Of a stretch of DNA of 64,000 nucleotides, positions 25,399-34,492 are shown one piece after another. The stretch is from CAVWSM01 sp963798505 (GTDB lineage Bacteria > Actinomycetota > Actinomycetes > Jiangellales > Jiangellaceae). The stretch spans positions 462,739 through 526,738 of the forward strand of contig CAWCTX010000009.1 of the NCBI GenBank assembly GCA_963798505.1. The letters run 5' to 3'. Position numbers and translations under genes: made by a program. Within the stretch, counting starts at the first letter, position 1; each line of letters starts with the position of its first letter. The notes under the pieces are model-generated. The model searched no databases. It was not told the DNA's origin and saw only the letters and a list, made by a program, of their open reading frames with translations.

Positions 25399-25777
25399 CA
25401 CCCTGCGTGCGCGTGTGAACGGACTCGACACGTGACCTGACGCGGTCCACCGTCAGGTCGCGGAAACATCCGAGCAGGCGCTCCTTGCCGTGCTGGCCGA
25501 GCGAGGGTGTGATCGAGTACCGGTAATCACCGTCCCCGATCCGCTCGATGCCGGGCGGGGCAAGCTCGCCGCCGATCGTCGCCGAGCAAGCGCCCCAAAG
25601 CGCCTGCGCTGCGGTGTCCAGGCTTTGGAGATAGTCCTGAGATTCAAGGTGGACGACAACTTCGGTAGTCCGGTTGGCGTCACGCACATCGGGACGCGTC
25701 TCCGTAGCCTCGCGCATCGCCGTTACGCCGAGCGCAATGGCACACACGAGTGCGATGACGAAGAGAGTCCTCTTCAT
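25388..25777 (-). CDS. Small secreted or anchored protein, unknown
   Basis: This is a 129-aa protein with a clear N-terminal signal-like helix (MKRTLFVIALVCAIALGVTA). The mature part contains two cysteines (WGACSATIGG and LLGCFRDL) and the short phrase GDGDYRYSITPSLGQHGKERLLGCF, consistent with a compact disulfide-bonded exported domain. No family recognised. The ATG overlaps the stop of the upstream membrane-protein gene (ATGA), making it the last gene of the PEP-synthase-like operon. Confidence 0.65.
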   Translation of the reverse strand: MKRTLFVIALVCAIALGVTAMREATETRPDVRDANRTTEVVVHLESQDYLQSLDTAAQALWGACSATIGGELAPPGIERIGDGDYRYSITPSLGQHGKERLLGCFRDLTVDRVRSRVESVHTRTQGVSG

Positions 25778-26286
25778 GGCGTGCTTCCACGACCAGGCGC
25801 GAACAGCGCGTACGGGTCGGCGTCACGAACGATCAACCTCTGCGGGAGGGCGAGCGAGCCCAGCCGCACGGCCAGGCCTCGCTCCATCGAACGCGCGGCC
25901 GTCGCCCGAGCGACACGTTCCATGACCCACGCGATGCCAGAGAACACGACGCCCGCTCCCAGCAGAATGGGCACGAACACGTTGGTGGTGTCTGGGCGAA
26001 GCCATGCGAACTGGTTGCGGGGTCGCGGCGCCGACTCCCGGATGTGCGCGAGCACGTTCGGGTCGGGGTCACGCTGAGACTGCGCGTGCGCGGTCAGCGT
26101 CCTGCGCAGCCGGCGGATGTGGTCGAGTGTCAGTGCACCGAACAGGGCGATCTCGGCCGCAAGGAGAATCACGCCCGCAGTCAGCGCACGGTTCCACTCC
26201 CACCTGTTCAGGTAGACGAAGAAGTAGGCGCCGGAGGCAGCGACCGTCAGGAACGCCGCCACGTAGCCCCAACGTCGCGCGTTCAC
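25774..26286 (-). CDS. Membrane protein with three helices, unknown
   Basis: This is a 170-aa protein starting at a GTG that overlaps the stop of the PEP-synthase-like gene (GTGA). Helices: WGYVAAFLTVAASGAYFFVYL, ALTAGVILLAAEIALFGALTL and NVFVPILLGAGVVFSGIAWVM. Between the second and third is a charged cytoplasmic loop (HIRRLRRTLTAHAQSQRD). The last ~45 residues are soluble. It is not recognised as a named family. Its coupling on both sides shows co-translation with the PEP-synthase-like enzyme and the small exported protein. Confidence 0.65.
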   Translation of the reverse strand: MNARRWGYVAAFLTVAASGAYFFVYLNRWEWNRALTAGVILLAAEIALFGALTLDHIRRLRRTLTAHAQSQRDPDPNVLAHIRESAPRPRNQFAWLRPDTTNVFVPILLGAGVVFSGIAWVMERVARATAARSMERGLAVRLGSLALPQRLIVRDADPYALFAPGRGSTP

Positions 26287-28401
26287 GCCGCAGCCTCCGC
26301 ACTCGCAATCGTCGATACTTCGCCGGTGTGGCCGTCGACGACGATCTCGCTGCCATGTGGGAACCGGTTGACGGCGTCCTCGACACCGACCACGGTGGGC
26401 ACCCCGGCCTCGCGGGCAAGGATCGCGAGGTGAGAGAGCACACTGCCAGTCTCGGCGACGAGTGCACGCAGCCCGGGCAGCATCGGAGCGAGGGCCGGGT
26501 CGAGCGTGCGTACGACCAGCACCGCGCCTTCGGCCGGCAGCCAATCGGCCGACGTCACGACCCCTGTCGCCCGACCCCCACCCGCGCCGCGGCCCGCTCC
26601 TCCGCGCGGATCGCCCGCTGACGTGTGTACGGCGACAACCTCGCCGTCGGTGGTTAGCCGGAATCTGGCGGGCAGCGGGCCGACGTCGTCGGGCTGTGGT
26701 TGTGGCTCGGCGTATGCCACCTCGCCACGCACGGCAGCGCGCAATGTGTCGTACGACAGCCATCGCACGTCAGCGGAGGCCGCGATGCGGTTCGTGCGCT
26801 GGAGTCGGTTGCCCAGCTCGACGGCGGCGCGCGCTGTGAGCTCCTGGAGCCAGCGGGCCCGCAGCCGCAGCGCCTCCCGCAGCAACTGCGCCGCGTCGAC
26901 GGGCTTTGACGGCGAGATCGACGCGGGCACCGGCGGCAGCTCGATGCGACCGCCGATGGAAGGCGGGGCAAGGGAAAGCAGGACGGGGTGTTGTGCAACA
27001 AGCTGCTCAGGAGTTGCCTCGACATCACGCTCGGCGGCAAGCACCCGCAACGCGTACATCGCGGCCGAAGCGGGCGCGCCGTCGACGTCAAGCAGCCGAC
27101 CGGCGAGCATCTCGTAGCCATATGCCGAGCGCAGCGCCTCGCGCGAGCCCTCGAGCAGACCGAGCAACTCGTGGTCGGAGAGCTCGCTCACTGCTGGGAC
27201 ATCGGCGAGCAGCTCATCGAGTGTGTCGATGATGTCGTGAGCGAGGCCGGGCAGTGCCGCTGTCAGTCGACCGGCGGTCCAGGCAACCCGCATCCGCCGT
27301 ACGGATGAGCGGGGGTCGAATCCTTTCCCACAAGGATCGCGCTCTGCCCTGCGGTCGCTCGACGCCGAGCAGCTCGAGGTCGGCCGCGAGGCGCCCGGCG
27401 AGGCTCACGATCACCGGGGACCGCGACAGCGCCTTCGTGGACCGCGCGCCGGTGATCGTGAGCACCTCACGAATCGCTTCGATCATCGGCGTCACCCACA
27501 GGTCGTGCTCGAGCGGGGCGAGCGGGTCTGGAAACGTCTCGGCGACCGGCCCTGGCCCGAGAATCGGGCCGGTCACGGTCTCGTGGGATCCGGTCGCGGT
27601 GATCGGGCGGCTCTGCAGCAGGACCACCGAGCCGTCGACGACCGCCCACTCGACATCCTGTGGGCCACCGAAGACTGCTCGGACGCGCTTCTGCAGCCGT
27701 ACGAGCTCGCGAAGATATGTGTCGATTCCGGGAAGCGTCCCGGTCGACTCGACGACCTTGCCCCGAGGTGTCACGGTGAGGGTGACGCCGTCGACGTCGC
27801 CGCTCACGAGCTGGTGCGGGCCACCGGTGACTGCCGCAATCACGAAGCGGTCGCGTCGACCGGTCACCGGATCGGCCCCGAACATCACCCCGCCCGCTTC
27901 CGGTGCGAGAAACGGCTGCACGAGCACGGCCATGGCAGCGCTCGAGTTGCCGGTTCGTCCCTCGTCGCCGGAGCGGACAACCTCGCGCACCGCGTCGATG
28001 AACGCGTCCCAGCCGCGGACGTCGAGCACCGAGGTGAATCGGCCGGCCATCGATGAGTCGACCCCGTCCTCGGCCGTTGATGATGAACGGACGACCACCG
28101 AGCGGCTGCCGTCTCGGGTCAGATCGGTCCATGCGTCTCGGGCGGCACGGACGATCTGGTTGGCGGCGCCGGAGCGAGCCAGTTCGAGCGCGGCGGCAGG
28201 CGCCAGCACGAATCCCGGCAACACCGGCAATCCCGCGCGAATCCCGCGCGCAAGTGCCGCCGCCTTCGCACCCGCCAGGGCCATGTCTTGAGCGTGAGCG
28301 AGCGGGGTCACCGCCTCGTCCCGGCGGGTCTCGTGGGCGACAGCGCGAGGGTGAGAACGGTTCGCCCCGAACCGCTCAGCCAGTGCCCCGCTGTCGCTCA
28401 T
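26283..28401 (-). pseudogene. PEP synthase/PPDK-like enzyme with one frameshift
   Basis: The N-terminal piece (27,3xx-28,401) is a PPDK-type ATP-grasp domain: VVVRSSSTAEDGVDSSMAG, FGADPVTGRRDRF and DVEWAVVDGSVVLLQSRPIT. The C-terminal piece (to 26,283) ends in the phosphohistidine swivelling domain: VAETGSVLSHLAILAREAG, with the phospho-carrier His in SHLA, and GVPTVVGVEDA. Rejoined at about 27,300 it gives ~705 aa. That is shorter than housekeeping PEP synthase or PPDK and lacks their large PEP-binding TIM barrel, like the rifampin-phosphotransferase/PEP-utiliser group. A phosphotransferase acting on a small molecule is plausible. Two small membrane genes follow with 4-nt overlaps. Confidence 0.78.
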
Positions 28402-28579
28402 CGCTCATGCCCTCGCTGCTCTCTTTCCTATGATGACGAACGAAACCATCGCGGTGTGACACATTTTTCGGCCCTTGGGACGCCGCACGTCACTTTCTAC
28501 GTCCGGGAAGGCGTCCACCGTCAACAGCGCGCCAAGATAACGGGCTGGGCGGCGGATCCTATTCCCGCAACAGCTCCTG

Positions 28580-29005
28580 TCATGAGTTGAGCACCACGGT
28601 GTTCTGGGCGGCGACTATGCGCCAATGCCCGTCCTCCTTCGCCATGACGTAGAGCGGGGTGCCCTCCTGCTGACCTTGGATGGCCTTACCGTCGAGCGTC
28701 ACCGGCCGCTGACGCACCTTCACGGCGGCGACGTCGGGCTGGATGAAGAGCACGTGCACGACCTCGTACGTCGCCGTTGATTCCGTCATCGCTCCCGGCA
28801 GCACGTCGTGCGTAAACGCGGAGATCGCGTCGCGGCCCAAGAGCAGCATCCCGTGCCCTGTCGTCCAGATCGCGTCATGGCGGAACAAGCCGACGAACTC
28901 GTCGGGAAGCTCGTTCTGCTGCGCATGCTCGAGGGTGGCTACCACATTCCGGATGGCGTCGACCTCCGCCTTACGCGTCAGCACGTCCATCTCTGTTGCT
29001 TGCAT
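28580..29005 (-). CDS. SgcJ/EcaC (SnoaL-like) family protein
   Basis: This is a 141-aa NTF2-fold protein: DAIRNVVATLEHAQQNELPDEFVGLFRHDAIWTTGHG, then GRDAISAFTHDVLP, and a C-terminal strand pair KEDGHWRIVAAQNTVVL typical of SgcJ/EcaC proteins. Members are often annotated as oxidoreductases but mostly have no demonstrated activity. The ATG at 29005 gives the full first helix. A perfect 18-bp palindrome is centred 25 nt upstream of the start and is a likely operator. Confidence 0.82.
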   Translation of the reverse strand: MQATEMDVLTRKAEVDAIRNVVATLEHAQQNELPDEFVGLFRHDAIWTTGHGMLLLGRDAISAFTHDVLPGAMTESTATYEVVHVLFIQPDVAAVKVRQRPVTLDGKAIQGQQEGTPLYVMAKEDGHWRIVAAQNTVVLNS

Positions 29006-29020
29006 ACTTGGAGAATCGCA

Positions 29021-29038
29021 CCTCAAGTTCACTTGAGG
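29021..29038. promoter_or_regulatory. Perfect palindrome upstream of SgcJ-like gene
   Basis: CCTCAAGT-TC-ACTTGAGG has 8-bp perfect arms. It lies 16 nt upstream of the start of the SgcJ-like gene and upstream of the gene on the other strand. Size and symmetry suit a MarR- or TetR-type dimer site; no regulator gene is adjacent. Confidence 0.5.
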
Positions 29039-29200
29039 TCAACGCTGCTGCGCCGAAGCGGCAGGTGTTCCTGCGCGGCGCACTCCACTGAACGATGGCG
29101 GCGCTGCCAGGATGGGGCGCATGGCGGATATGCGTCGCGCAGCCCGGAACCACCGCCAGGGCTGCCGCAGATCCAGTTCAAGCCTGGGCTTGCCCAGGAG

Positions 29201-29785
29201 ATGATGCGCGAGCTGGCGCCGCTGCTGGCCGAGGAAGGCATCGACGTCGACCGCATCGACGTCCCCGACCTCGACACGCTGCAGGGTGCGCTCGATCGTG
29301 CGGTCGAACGCCGCAACATGCAGCTGTTCAGCCCCGTCGGGCAGACCCGCGAGATCGCGCTGGTCACGCTGCGGCTGATCGTCGAGGCGATCCTGGACCG
29401 CGACTCCACCCTCGCCGGCTCGCTCCTCGACCAGGTCCAGCCCGAGTCGCCGGACAACTCGAGCGCGACCGTCGCCAGCTGCATCGGCATCGCGCTCGGA
29501 CTGCTCGATGACTGGCTGTCCGGGCAGGCCGCCGGCGCGCCAGCGAGCCTCTGCAAGCGCACCGTTCTGTCGGCGGGGCACTGGACCGGTAAGCGCGCCG
29601 CGGCAGACATCCTCGGCCTCGCCTGCAAGGGCCGAGCGTTCCGCTCGTTGGACAAACTGCTCATCCGCCAAGGCGGCCACCAAGTCCTTGCCGGCTCCGC
29701 GCTCGCGCTCGCCGCAGCTGTCCAGGCCTGGGCCGCGCAGACCGACAACCTGCGAGCCGAGCTGATCCGCACCGTCATCCGCTGA
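29201..29785 (+). CDS. Unrecognised soluble helical protein, start uncertain
   Basis: From the ATG at 29201 the frame gives 194 aa of soluble, helix-rich protein (ELAPLLAEEGIDVDRIDVPDLDTLQGALDRAVE, LVTLRLIVEAILDRDSTLAG, GKRAAADILGLACKGRAF). Similar-looking sequence (GLPQIQFKPGLAQE) extends upstream of this ATG without a clear start. In a different frame, MADMRRAARNHRQG at about 29121 could be its true N-terminus, which would imply one more indel near 29,163. There is no transmembrane helix and no recognisable catalytic motif. Base composition and third-position GC match the neighbours, supporting a real gene. Confidence 0.6.
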   Translation: MMRELAPLLAEEGIDVDRIDVPDLDTLQGALDRAVERRNMQLFSPVGQTREIALVTLRLIVEAILDRDSTLAGSLLDQVQPESPDNSSATVASCIGIALGLLDDWLSGQAAGAPASLCKRTVLSAGHWTGKRAAADILGLACKGRAFRSLDKLLIRQGGHQVLAGSALALAAAVQAWAAQTDNLRAELIRTVIR

Positions 29786-30060
29786 CCGCCCAGCTCGATC
29801 GCGAACAATCAACATCGCTCGTGTTGCGACGATCATCGGAATCCTCTTTGACGTTTCACTGATCGTGCTGGTTGTGTCCGGACCTGCGTCTAGGTCTGTG
29901 GTCGTGGGGGCTGGTCGGTGGTCGTGCAGTGGCCGCCTGCCGGGGCGATGTCGGCGGGCACCCGGTGTCCGGTGGTGCGCATCGGCCGGGTGCTGCTCGG
30001 CCGCCAGCGTGCCCGGAAAGCCTTGCCAGACACGGAACTCCGTCCACAGAGTCTTGCGTG

Positions 30061-30076
30061 TCGAACAAATGTTCGA
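30061..30076. promoter_or_regulatory. LexA/SOS box
   Basis: TCGAACAAATGTTCGA is a perfect actinobacterial SOS box (TCGAAC-N4-GTTCGA), ending 12 nt before the ATG of the DUF222/HNH gene. LexA bound here would block expression until DNA damage. The rest of the 300-nt gap upstream (29786-30060) shows no other gene or clear element. Confidence 0.9.
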
Positions 30077-30088
30077 TAGACTCCGGGT

Positions 30089-31773
30089 ATGGACCCGGAC
30101 CGGCTCGACCAGCTCAGCCGGCAGCAGCTGGACGCCTGGGCCGAGCAGTGCTGGGCGCTCGACGACGAGCGGTGCGATGACGCCGGGTTCGATGACGACG
30201 GGCTGTTGGATGCCGAGCTGCACCGGCTCACCGCCGGTGTCGGTGCGCGGGCCGCGCTGCTCGACGAGCTGGCCGCGCTGGAAACCCACCAGCGCGCCGC
30301 GCAGGCCCGCATGCAGCTGGTGTTGGCGCAACTGTCGCGGCTGTCGCCGTTCGCCGACGGTGAGCCGCTACCGCCGGGCGCCGAGGTGCTCGATGATGAC
30401 CGGCACGCCGTGGACGCGGCCGCGTTGGAGACCGCGCTGCTGTTCGGCCTGGCCCCATCGACGGCGAAGGCCCGGCTGTTCGTGGCCCGCGAGCTGGTCG
30501 AGGAACACCCGGGTGTGCACGCCGCGCTCGCCGACGGACGGCTGGACGGGTGGCGGGCCAAGCTGATCGTCGAGGCGCTGCGCCGCCTGCCCGACGAGAC
30601 CGCCCGCGAGGTCGAGGCCCAGCTGCTGTCCGACCTGCCGCCGACCGCGGGCAAGCTGCTCGACCGGCTCCGTCGGCTGGTGATCGCCGCCGACCCGCGC
30701 GACGCCGCCCAACGACATGCCGAGGCCCGGGCAGCTCGGCGGGTGACCAGCCGAGGCGTCGAGGACGGCATGGGTCAGCTGTTCGGTGAGCTGCCCGCCG
30801 AGGGCCTCGCGATCGTCGACCAGATCATCGACCAGGTCGCCGACGCGCTACGCGAGGAGAACCCGGCCGATGGCCGCAGCAAGGCACAGCGCCGCGCCGA
30901 CGCCCTGGTCCGGCTGTGCCGGGACATCCTGCGCACCGGGCACACCGGCGGCTGCCAACCCGGCTGCGGCCACCACCAGCCGGTCGACCCCGACGACGAG
31001 CCCACCACGACGACGACACCGCTCATGACGACGTCACCGCCGACCCGGGTTGCCCGCCGCAGCCCGATCCGCTGCTGCGGCTACGCGACCGGGCCGGCAG
31101 CTCGCACATCCTGGTCACCGTGTCCTGGACCACCCTCGCCGGCCTGGACGATCTGCCCGCGACGCTGGCCGGCTACGGGCCGATCACCGCCGACCAAGCC
31201 AGAGCGCTCGCCGCCGACGGGGTGTGGCGGCGGCTGCTGACCGACCCCGCGTCCGGGGGGCTGCTCGACTACGGACGCACCGTCTACCCGCCACCCCGGC
31301 TCCTGCAGGAGTTCGTGCGGGTCCGCGACGTCACCTCCGTCTTCCCCACCGACAACACCCCCGCGCACCGCACCGAGACCGACCACCACCTCGAATGGGA
31401 ACGCGGCGGACCCACCAGCGCCACCAACTGCGGGCCGCTGACCGGCTGGATCAACCGCGCCAAAACCTGGTACCGCTGGTCCGCGCTGCGGCTACCCGAC
31501 GGCGGGCTGCGCTGGACTTCCCCCACCGGCATCACCGCCGACCGACCCCCGACCCAGGTCGGGCCCACCGACACCGAAGCGCGGGAGGCCGCCGCCCGAC
31601 TCCGACAACCCTCGCCTGGGCTGGACCGCCGCGCCGCCAACCAGGCGTGGATCGACCACTACCGCGCTCACTGGGAAGCACGCCGACAAAGCGCCGACGA
31701 CTCACCGCCCGACGACCTGCCGCCCGAACCGGATCCGCCACCCGACCCCGACCTCGACCCACCCCCCTTCTGA
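30089..31773 (+). pseudogene. 13E12/DUF222-HNH protein with one frameshift
   Basis: The first piece (from ATG 30089) is a DUF222 domain (ALLFGLAPSTAKARLFVARELVEEHPGVH, then AQRRADALVRLCRDIL). The second piece carries the HNH region (RTETDHHLEWERGGPTSATNCGPL) and a Pro/Asp-rich tail. The frame changes inside the ACG repeat near 31,005-31,030. Joined length is ~560 aa, normal for 13E12 repeat proteins. D-H-H and N of the nuclease motif remain. The Cys pairs and final His-His seen in many relatives are absent, so nuclease activity is uncertain. Expression is probably SOS-controlled by the box just upstream. Confidence 0.85.
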
Positions 31774-31850
31774 CACCCGTGACCCGCGATGTCATGCCAC
31801 GGGTCGACGGTGCCCCAGGAACAGCCGTCCGGCAGCACTCGGGCGTTGGA

Positions 31851-32405
31851 TTATGAGTCGAGCTTGGCGACCTTGTCCCCCGGGCGGACCACGCCGGCGC
31901 TCACGACGCGAGCGTTCAGACCACGCAGACGCAGCTCGCGTCCGACGCGGGAGTTGACGAACCGCAGCGCCGGTTCGCCGAAGCGTGCCATGAACTTCGC
32001 GCACCCGAGGTGCGGCGGCTCGGTCACCTCGATGACCGCATCGCCGACCGACAGCAACGTGCCGGGCGGCAGGTTCGCCTCAGACAGGTCAAGATCCAGA
32101 TAGAGCTGGTCCCCGGCGAGCGGGCGGCGCGCTGGGTCGATGGCGAGGAACTCGACCATCCGGTGGTTCATCACGTTCAGCTGCATTTCCGGATCGACCG
32201 TGCCGTCGACCGTCCGGGTGCTGCCACGCAGTCGCCACGAGTCGCCCACCAGTCCGTGCTCGGGATCGAGCACGCCTTCGGCCAGCACCTCCCGCTCGTC
32301 CTCCGCCGGCCGCCTCACCACGAGCTCGAGCGTCCCGACATCCTTCGGCGCGCCGCGCACGTGATCGATGTGCGCTTCCAGTTCCTCAGCTGTTCGTTGC
32401 CGCAT
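31851..32405 (-). CDS. MOSC-domain protein
   Basis: This is a 184-aa MOSC domain protein. MOSC domains bind molybdenum cofactor or transfer sulfur to it. The conserved Cys is C135 in EPPHLGCAKF, and the following FGEPALRFVNSRVGRELRLRGLNARVV matches the C-terminal half of the domain. It could act in Moco-dependent detoxification or in sulfur transfer. It is a stand-alone domain without the N-terminal beta-barrel of YcbX/mARC. Gene start at ATG 32405; the adjacent MDR gene on the same strand lies 58 nt upstream. Confidence 0.85.
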   Translation of the reverse strand: MRQRTAEELEAHIDHVRGAPKDVGTLELVVRRPAEDEREVLAEGVLDPEHGLVGDSWRLRGSTRTVDGTVDPEMQLNVMNHRMVEFLAIDPARRPLAGDQLYLDLDLSEANLPPGTLLSVGDAVIEVTEPPHLGCAKFMARFGEPALRFVNSRVGRELRLRGLNARVVSAGVVRPGDKVAKLDS

Positions 32406-32463
32406 GCGGCGAGTCTCCCAAGCGAGGGAGCGGACAGTACAACGGGTTTCCTGGAGGCGACTC

Positions 32464-33411
32464 TCAGTCCTCGACCCGAACCACTGTCTTGCCGCGGGCC
32501 TTTCCGCCGGCGATGCCAGCCAGGCCGTCGGCGGCCCGGTCGAAGTCCAGCACCTGCTCGACGTCGATGGTCAACGTGCCGGCCGCCGCCTGCTCTGCGA
32601 GCGGCCCGACGACGTCCCGGGTAGGGGCGGCCATGATGTTCAGACCAGTCAGCGACCTGGCGGACAGGATTTGCTCGTCCGCCGCGCCACCCGTGCTGGC
32701 GACCGCGCCTCCGGCGCGGACCACGTCCAGCGGCAGGGTGTCCGCTGTGCGCGACACCAGGTCGATGAGAGAGTCCACGCCATTCGGGTAGGCGGCGCGG
32801 ACCTGCTGGGCGACGGGCCCGGCGGTGTAGTCGACGACACTGGTCGCGCCGAGCCTGAGGAGCCGGCCGGAGTCGTCAGCGGTGCCGGTCGCCACAACTG
32901 TGACGCCGCGCCCGGCCAGCAACTGGACCACGTAGGAGCCGACGCCGCCGCTGGCGCCGACCACCAGCACGATCTGCCCAGCGCGGGCATTGATCGCGGC
33001 GACGGCGGCAAAGGCGGCGGCGCCCGACAGCGGCAGAGCCGCAGCGGCCCCAAAGTCCAGAGCGGCGGGCTTGGCCACAACGGCGTCAGCGGGCAGCAGC
33101 GCAAACTCGGCGAGGGTGCCATGGTGGATCGGCGGTGCCAGCAGCACATGACCCAGCACCTCGTCACCAACTGCGACGTGTTCGACGCCCTCACCGACCG
33201 CGGCTACGACACCGGCCGCGTCCCTGCCGAGGACCAGCGGGTACTCGTGCGCGATCATCTGCGCCATCACCCCGGCCGCCAGAGCATTGTCGATGGGATT
33301 GAGGCCGGCCGCCTTGACCTTCACGAGCACCGTGCCCGCACCCACCTCGGGCACGGGAACGACCGAAATCTCCGGCTGGGCTCCAGCCTCAGCAACGTTC
33401 CAGGCACGCAT
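32464..33411 (-). CDS. Zinc-independent MDR quinone oxidoreductase
   Basis: This is a 315-aa medium-chain dehydrogenase/reductase. The N-terminal GroES-like domain (AAGLNPIDNALAAG, YPLVLGRDAAGVVAAVGEGVEH) is followed by a Rossmann domain (VLVVGASGGVGSYVVQLLAG). The zinc-ligand Cys/His pattern of alcohol dehydrogenases is missing, placing it with NADPH:quinone oxidoreductases. The C-terminus contains the usual GKARGKTVVRV ending. It is divergent from a MarR regulator, with three evenly spaced operator copies between them, so it is very likely the regulator's target. Confidence 0.9.
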   Translation of the reverse strand: MRAWNVAEAGAQPEISVVPVPEVGAGTVLVKVKAAGLNPIDNALAAGVMAQMIAHEYPLVLGRDAAGVVAAVGEGVEHVAVGDEVLGHVLLAPPIHHGTLAEFALLPADAVVAKPAALDFGAAAALPLSGAAAFAAVAAINARAGQIVLVVGASGGVGSYVVQLLAGRGVTVVATGTADDSGRLLRLGATSVVDYTAGPVAQQVRAAYPNGVDSLIDLVSRTADTLPLDVVRAGGAVASTGGAADEQILSARSLTGLNIMAAPTRDVVGPLAEQAAAGTLTIDVEQVLDFDRAADGLAGIAGGKARGKTVVRVED

Positions 33412-33431
33412 CGCTTTCTCCTATCTCGCTG

Positions 33432-33513
33432 ACTTGAACCTTCAAGCTCAACGTAGGCGCTCTCACTTGAAGCGTCAAGTGACATGTCTCTCATCTCACT
33501 TTCAGCTTCAACT
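33432..33513. promoter_or_regulatory. MarR operator array, three copies 33 bp apart
   Basis: Copies at 33432-33447 (ACTTGAACCTTCAAGC) and 33465-33480 (ACTTGAAGCGTCAAGT) share the palindromic form ACTTGAANCNTCAAG. A weaker third, ACTTTCAGCTTCAACT, is at 33498-33513. Start-to-start spacing is exactly 33 bp each time, about three helical turns, putting all copies on one face of the DNA between the divergent MDR and MarR genes. Confidence 0.75.
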
Positions 33514-33535
33514 CTCCAGCCGTACCCTTGGCGTT

Positions 33536-34042
33536 GTGGCAGCCGAGTCAAACCGCACAGCCGAACCCGAGCCGAGCGTGCTCGCGCCGGAGGAAATGGA
33601 CGCATGGATGCCGTTCGCCTGCGTCCTCAACCGGCTGCCGGCGGCCCTCGACGCACAGTTGCAGCGCGACGCGGGGATCAGCCACTTCGAATACATGGTG
33701 CTCGCCGTGCTCGCCGACGCGCCCCGACACGAACTGCGCATGAGCGACCTCGCGTCCGTGATCAACAGCTCGCTATCCCGACTGTCACATGTGGTGACGA
33801 GGCTGGAGCAGCAGGGCTGGGTCAGGCGAATGCCATGCCCCGAGAACGGGCGCTACATCAAGGCCATCCTGACCGACGCCGGCCTTGACAAGGTGCTCGC
33901 CACCGCACCTGGCCACGCGGAGGCCGTACGCGACCTCGTCCTCGACACACTCACCACGAGACAGGTCAAGCACCTGCGCGACATCAGCCGGCGCATCCAT
34001 GCGCGGGTGGCCGCACCGCTGACGAACGCTGAGGAAACCTAG
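33536..34042 (+). CDS. MarR-family transcriptional regulator
   Basis: This is a 168-aa winged-helix regulator. The core is visible as HFEYMVLAVLADAPRHELRMSDLA (helix 2-3), SLSRLSHVVTRLEQQGWVRR (recognition helix and wing) and GRYIKAILTDAGLDKVL. Family members repress genes for efflux or redox enzymes and release DNA on binding phenolic or oxidant ligands. The GTG at 33536 is chosen since the first conserved helix begins about 25 residues later. It is divergent from the MDR oxidoreductase and probably autoregulated through the operator array. Confidence 0.9.
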   Translation: MAAESNRTAEPEPSVLAPEEMDAWMPFACVLNRLPAALDAQLQRDAGISHFEYMVLAVLADAPRHELRMSDLASVINSSLSRLSHVVTRLEQQGWVRRMPCPENGRYIKAILTDAGLDKVLATAPGHAEAVRDLVLDTLTTRQVKHLRDISRRIHARVAAPLTNAEET

Positions 34043-34390
34043 AGAAGTCCGCCGATCGCACGGGACATCGCATGCACTATCGACCGCTGGGACAGGACGA
34101 CGTACGCCGATGACGACTGGCGCTCTGACTACTTCCGTGGCGACCGACAGGCGCAGGTCTTCGAGCACGTCTCTGCGATCGTGGACGACCTCGGTATCAA
34201 GTCGGAACAGCTCCCAGAGATCGCCCTGCGCTACGTGCTGAGCAACCCGGCCGTAACTACGGTGATCCCAGGCATGCGACGCGCCGCCAACGTCGACCGC
34301 AATGTCGCCGTCTCCGATGGTCGCGGGCTACCGGCGGATCAACTTGAGAGGCTCCACACGCACCGCTGGGTGCGGATCTTCTACGACTGA
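34043..34390 (+). pseudogene. C-terminal fragment of an aldo/keto reductase
   Basis: Immediately after the MarR stop codon an open frame encodes only the last ~105 residues of an aldo/keto reductase (RWDRTTYADDDWRSDYFRGD, LPEIALRYVLSNPAVTTVIPGMRR, LERLHTHRWVRIFYD). The catalytic Asp-Tyr-Lys-His half is absent from the window. There is no proper start or ribosome site before the first in-frame ATG at 34181. It is a gene remnant, possibly joined to the MarR gene by a deletion. Confidence 0.8.
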
Positions 34391-34492
34391 GCCGCGGCGC
34401 GCGTACCCGAAGAACCGGACATCCGGTGTTACCTTCGGCCCGGAACGGTTGCAGCCACACCGCGATCCGTGCGGGGCCAGTAAGGCGTGCCG

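Noticed and set aside
26283..28401. Housekeeping PEP synthase (ppsA) or PPDK
   Set aside because: The joined protein is only ~705 aa and lacks the PEP-binding barrel. It fits the shorter PEP-utiliser/phosphotransferase group better.
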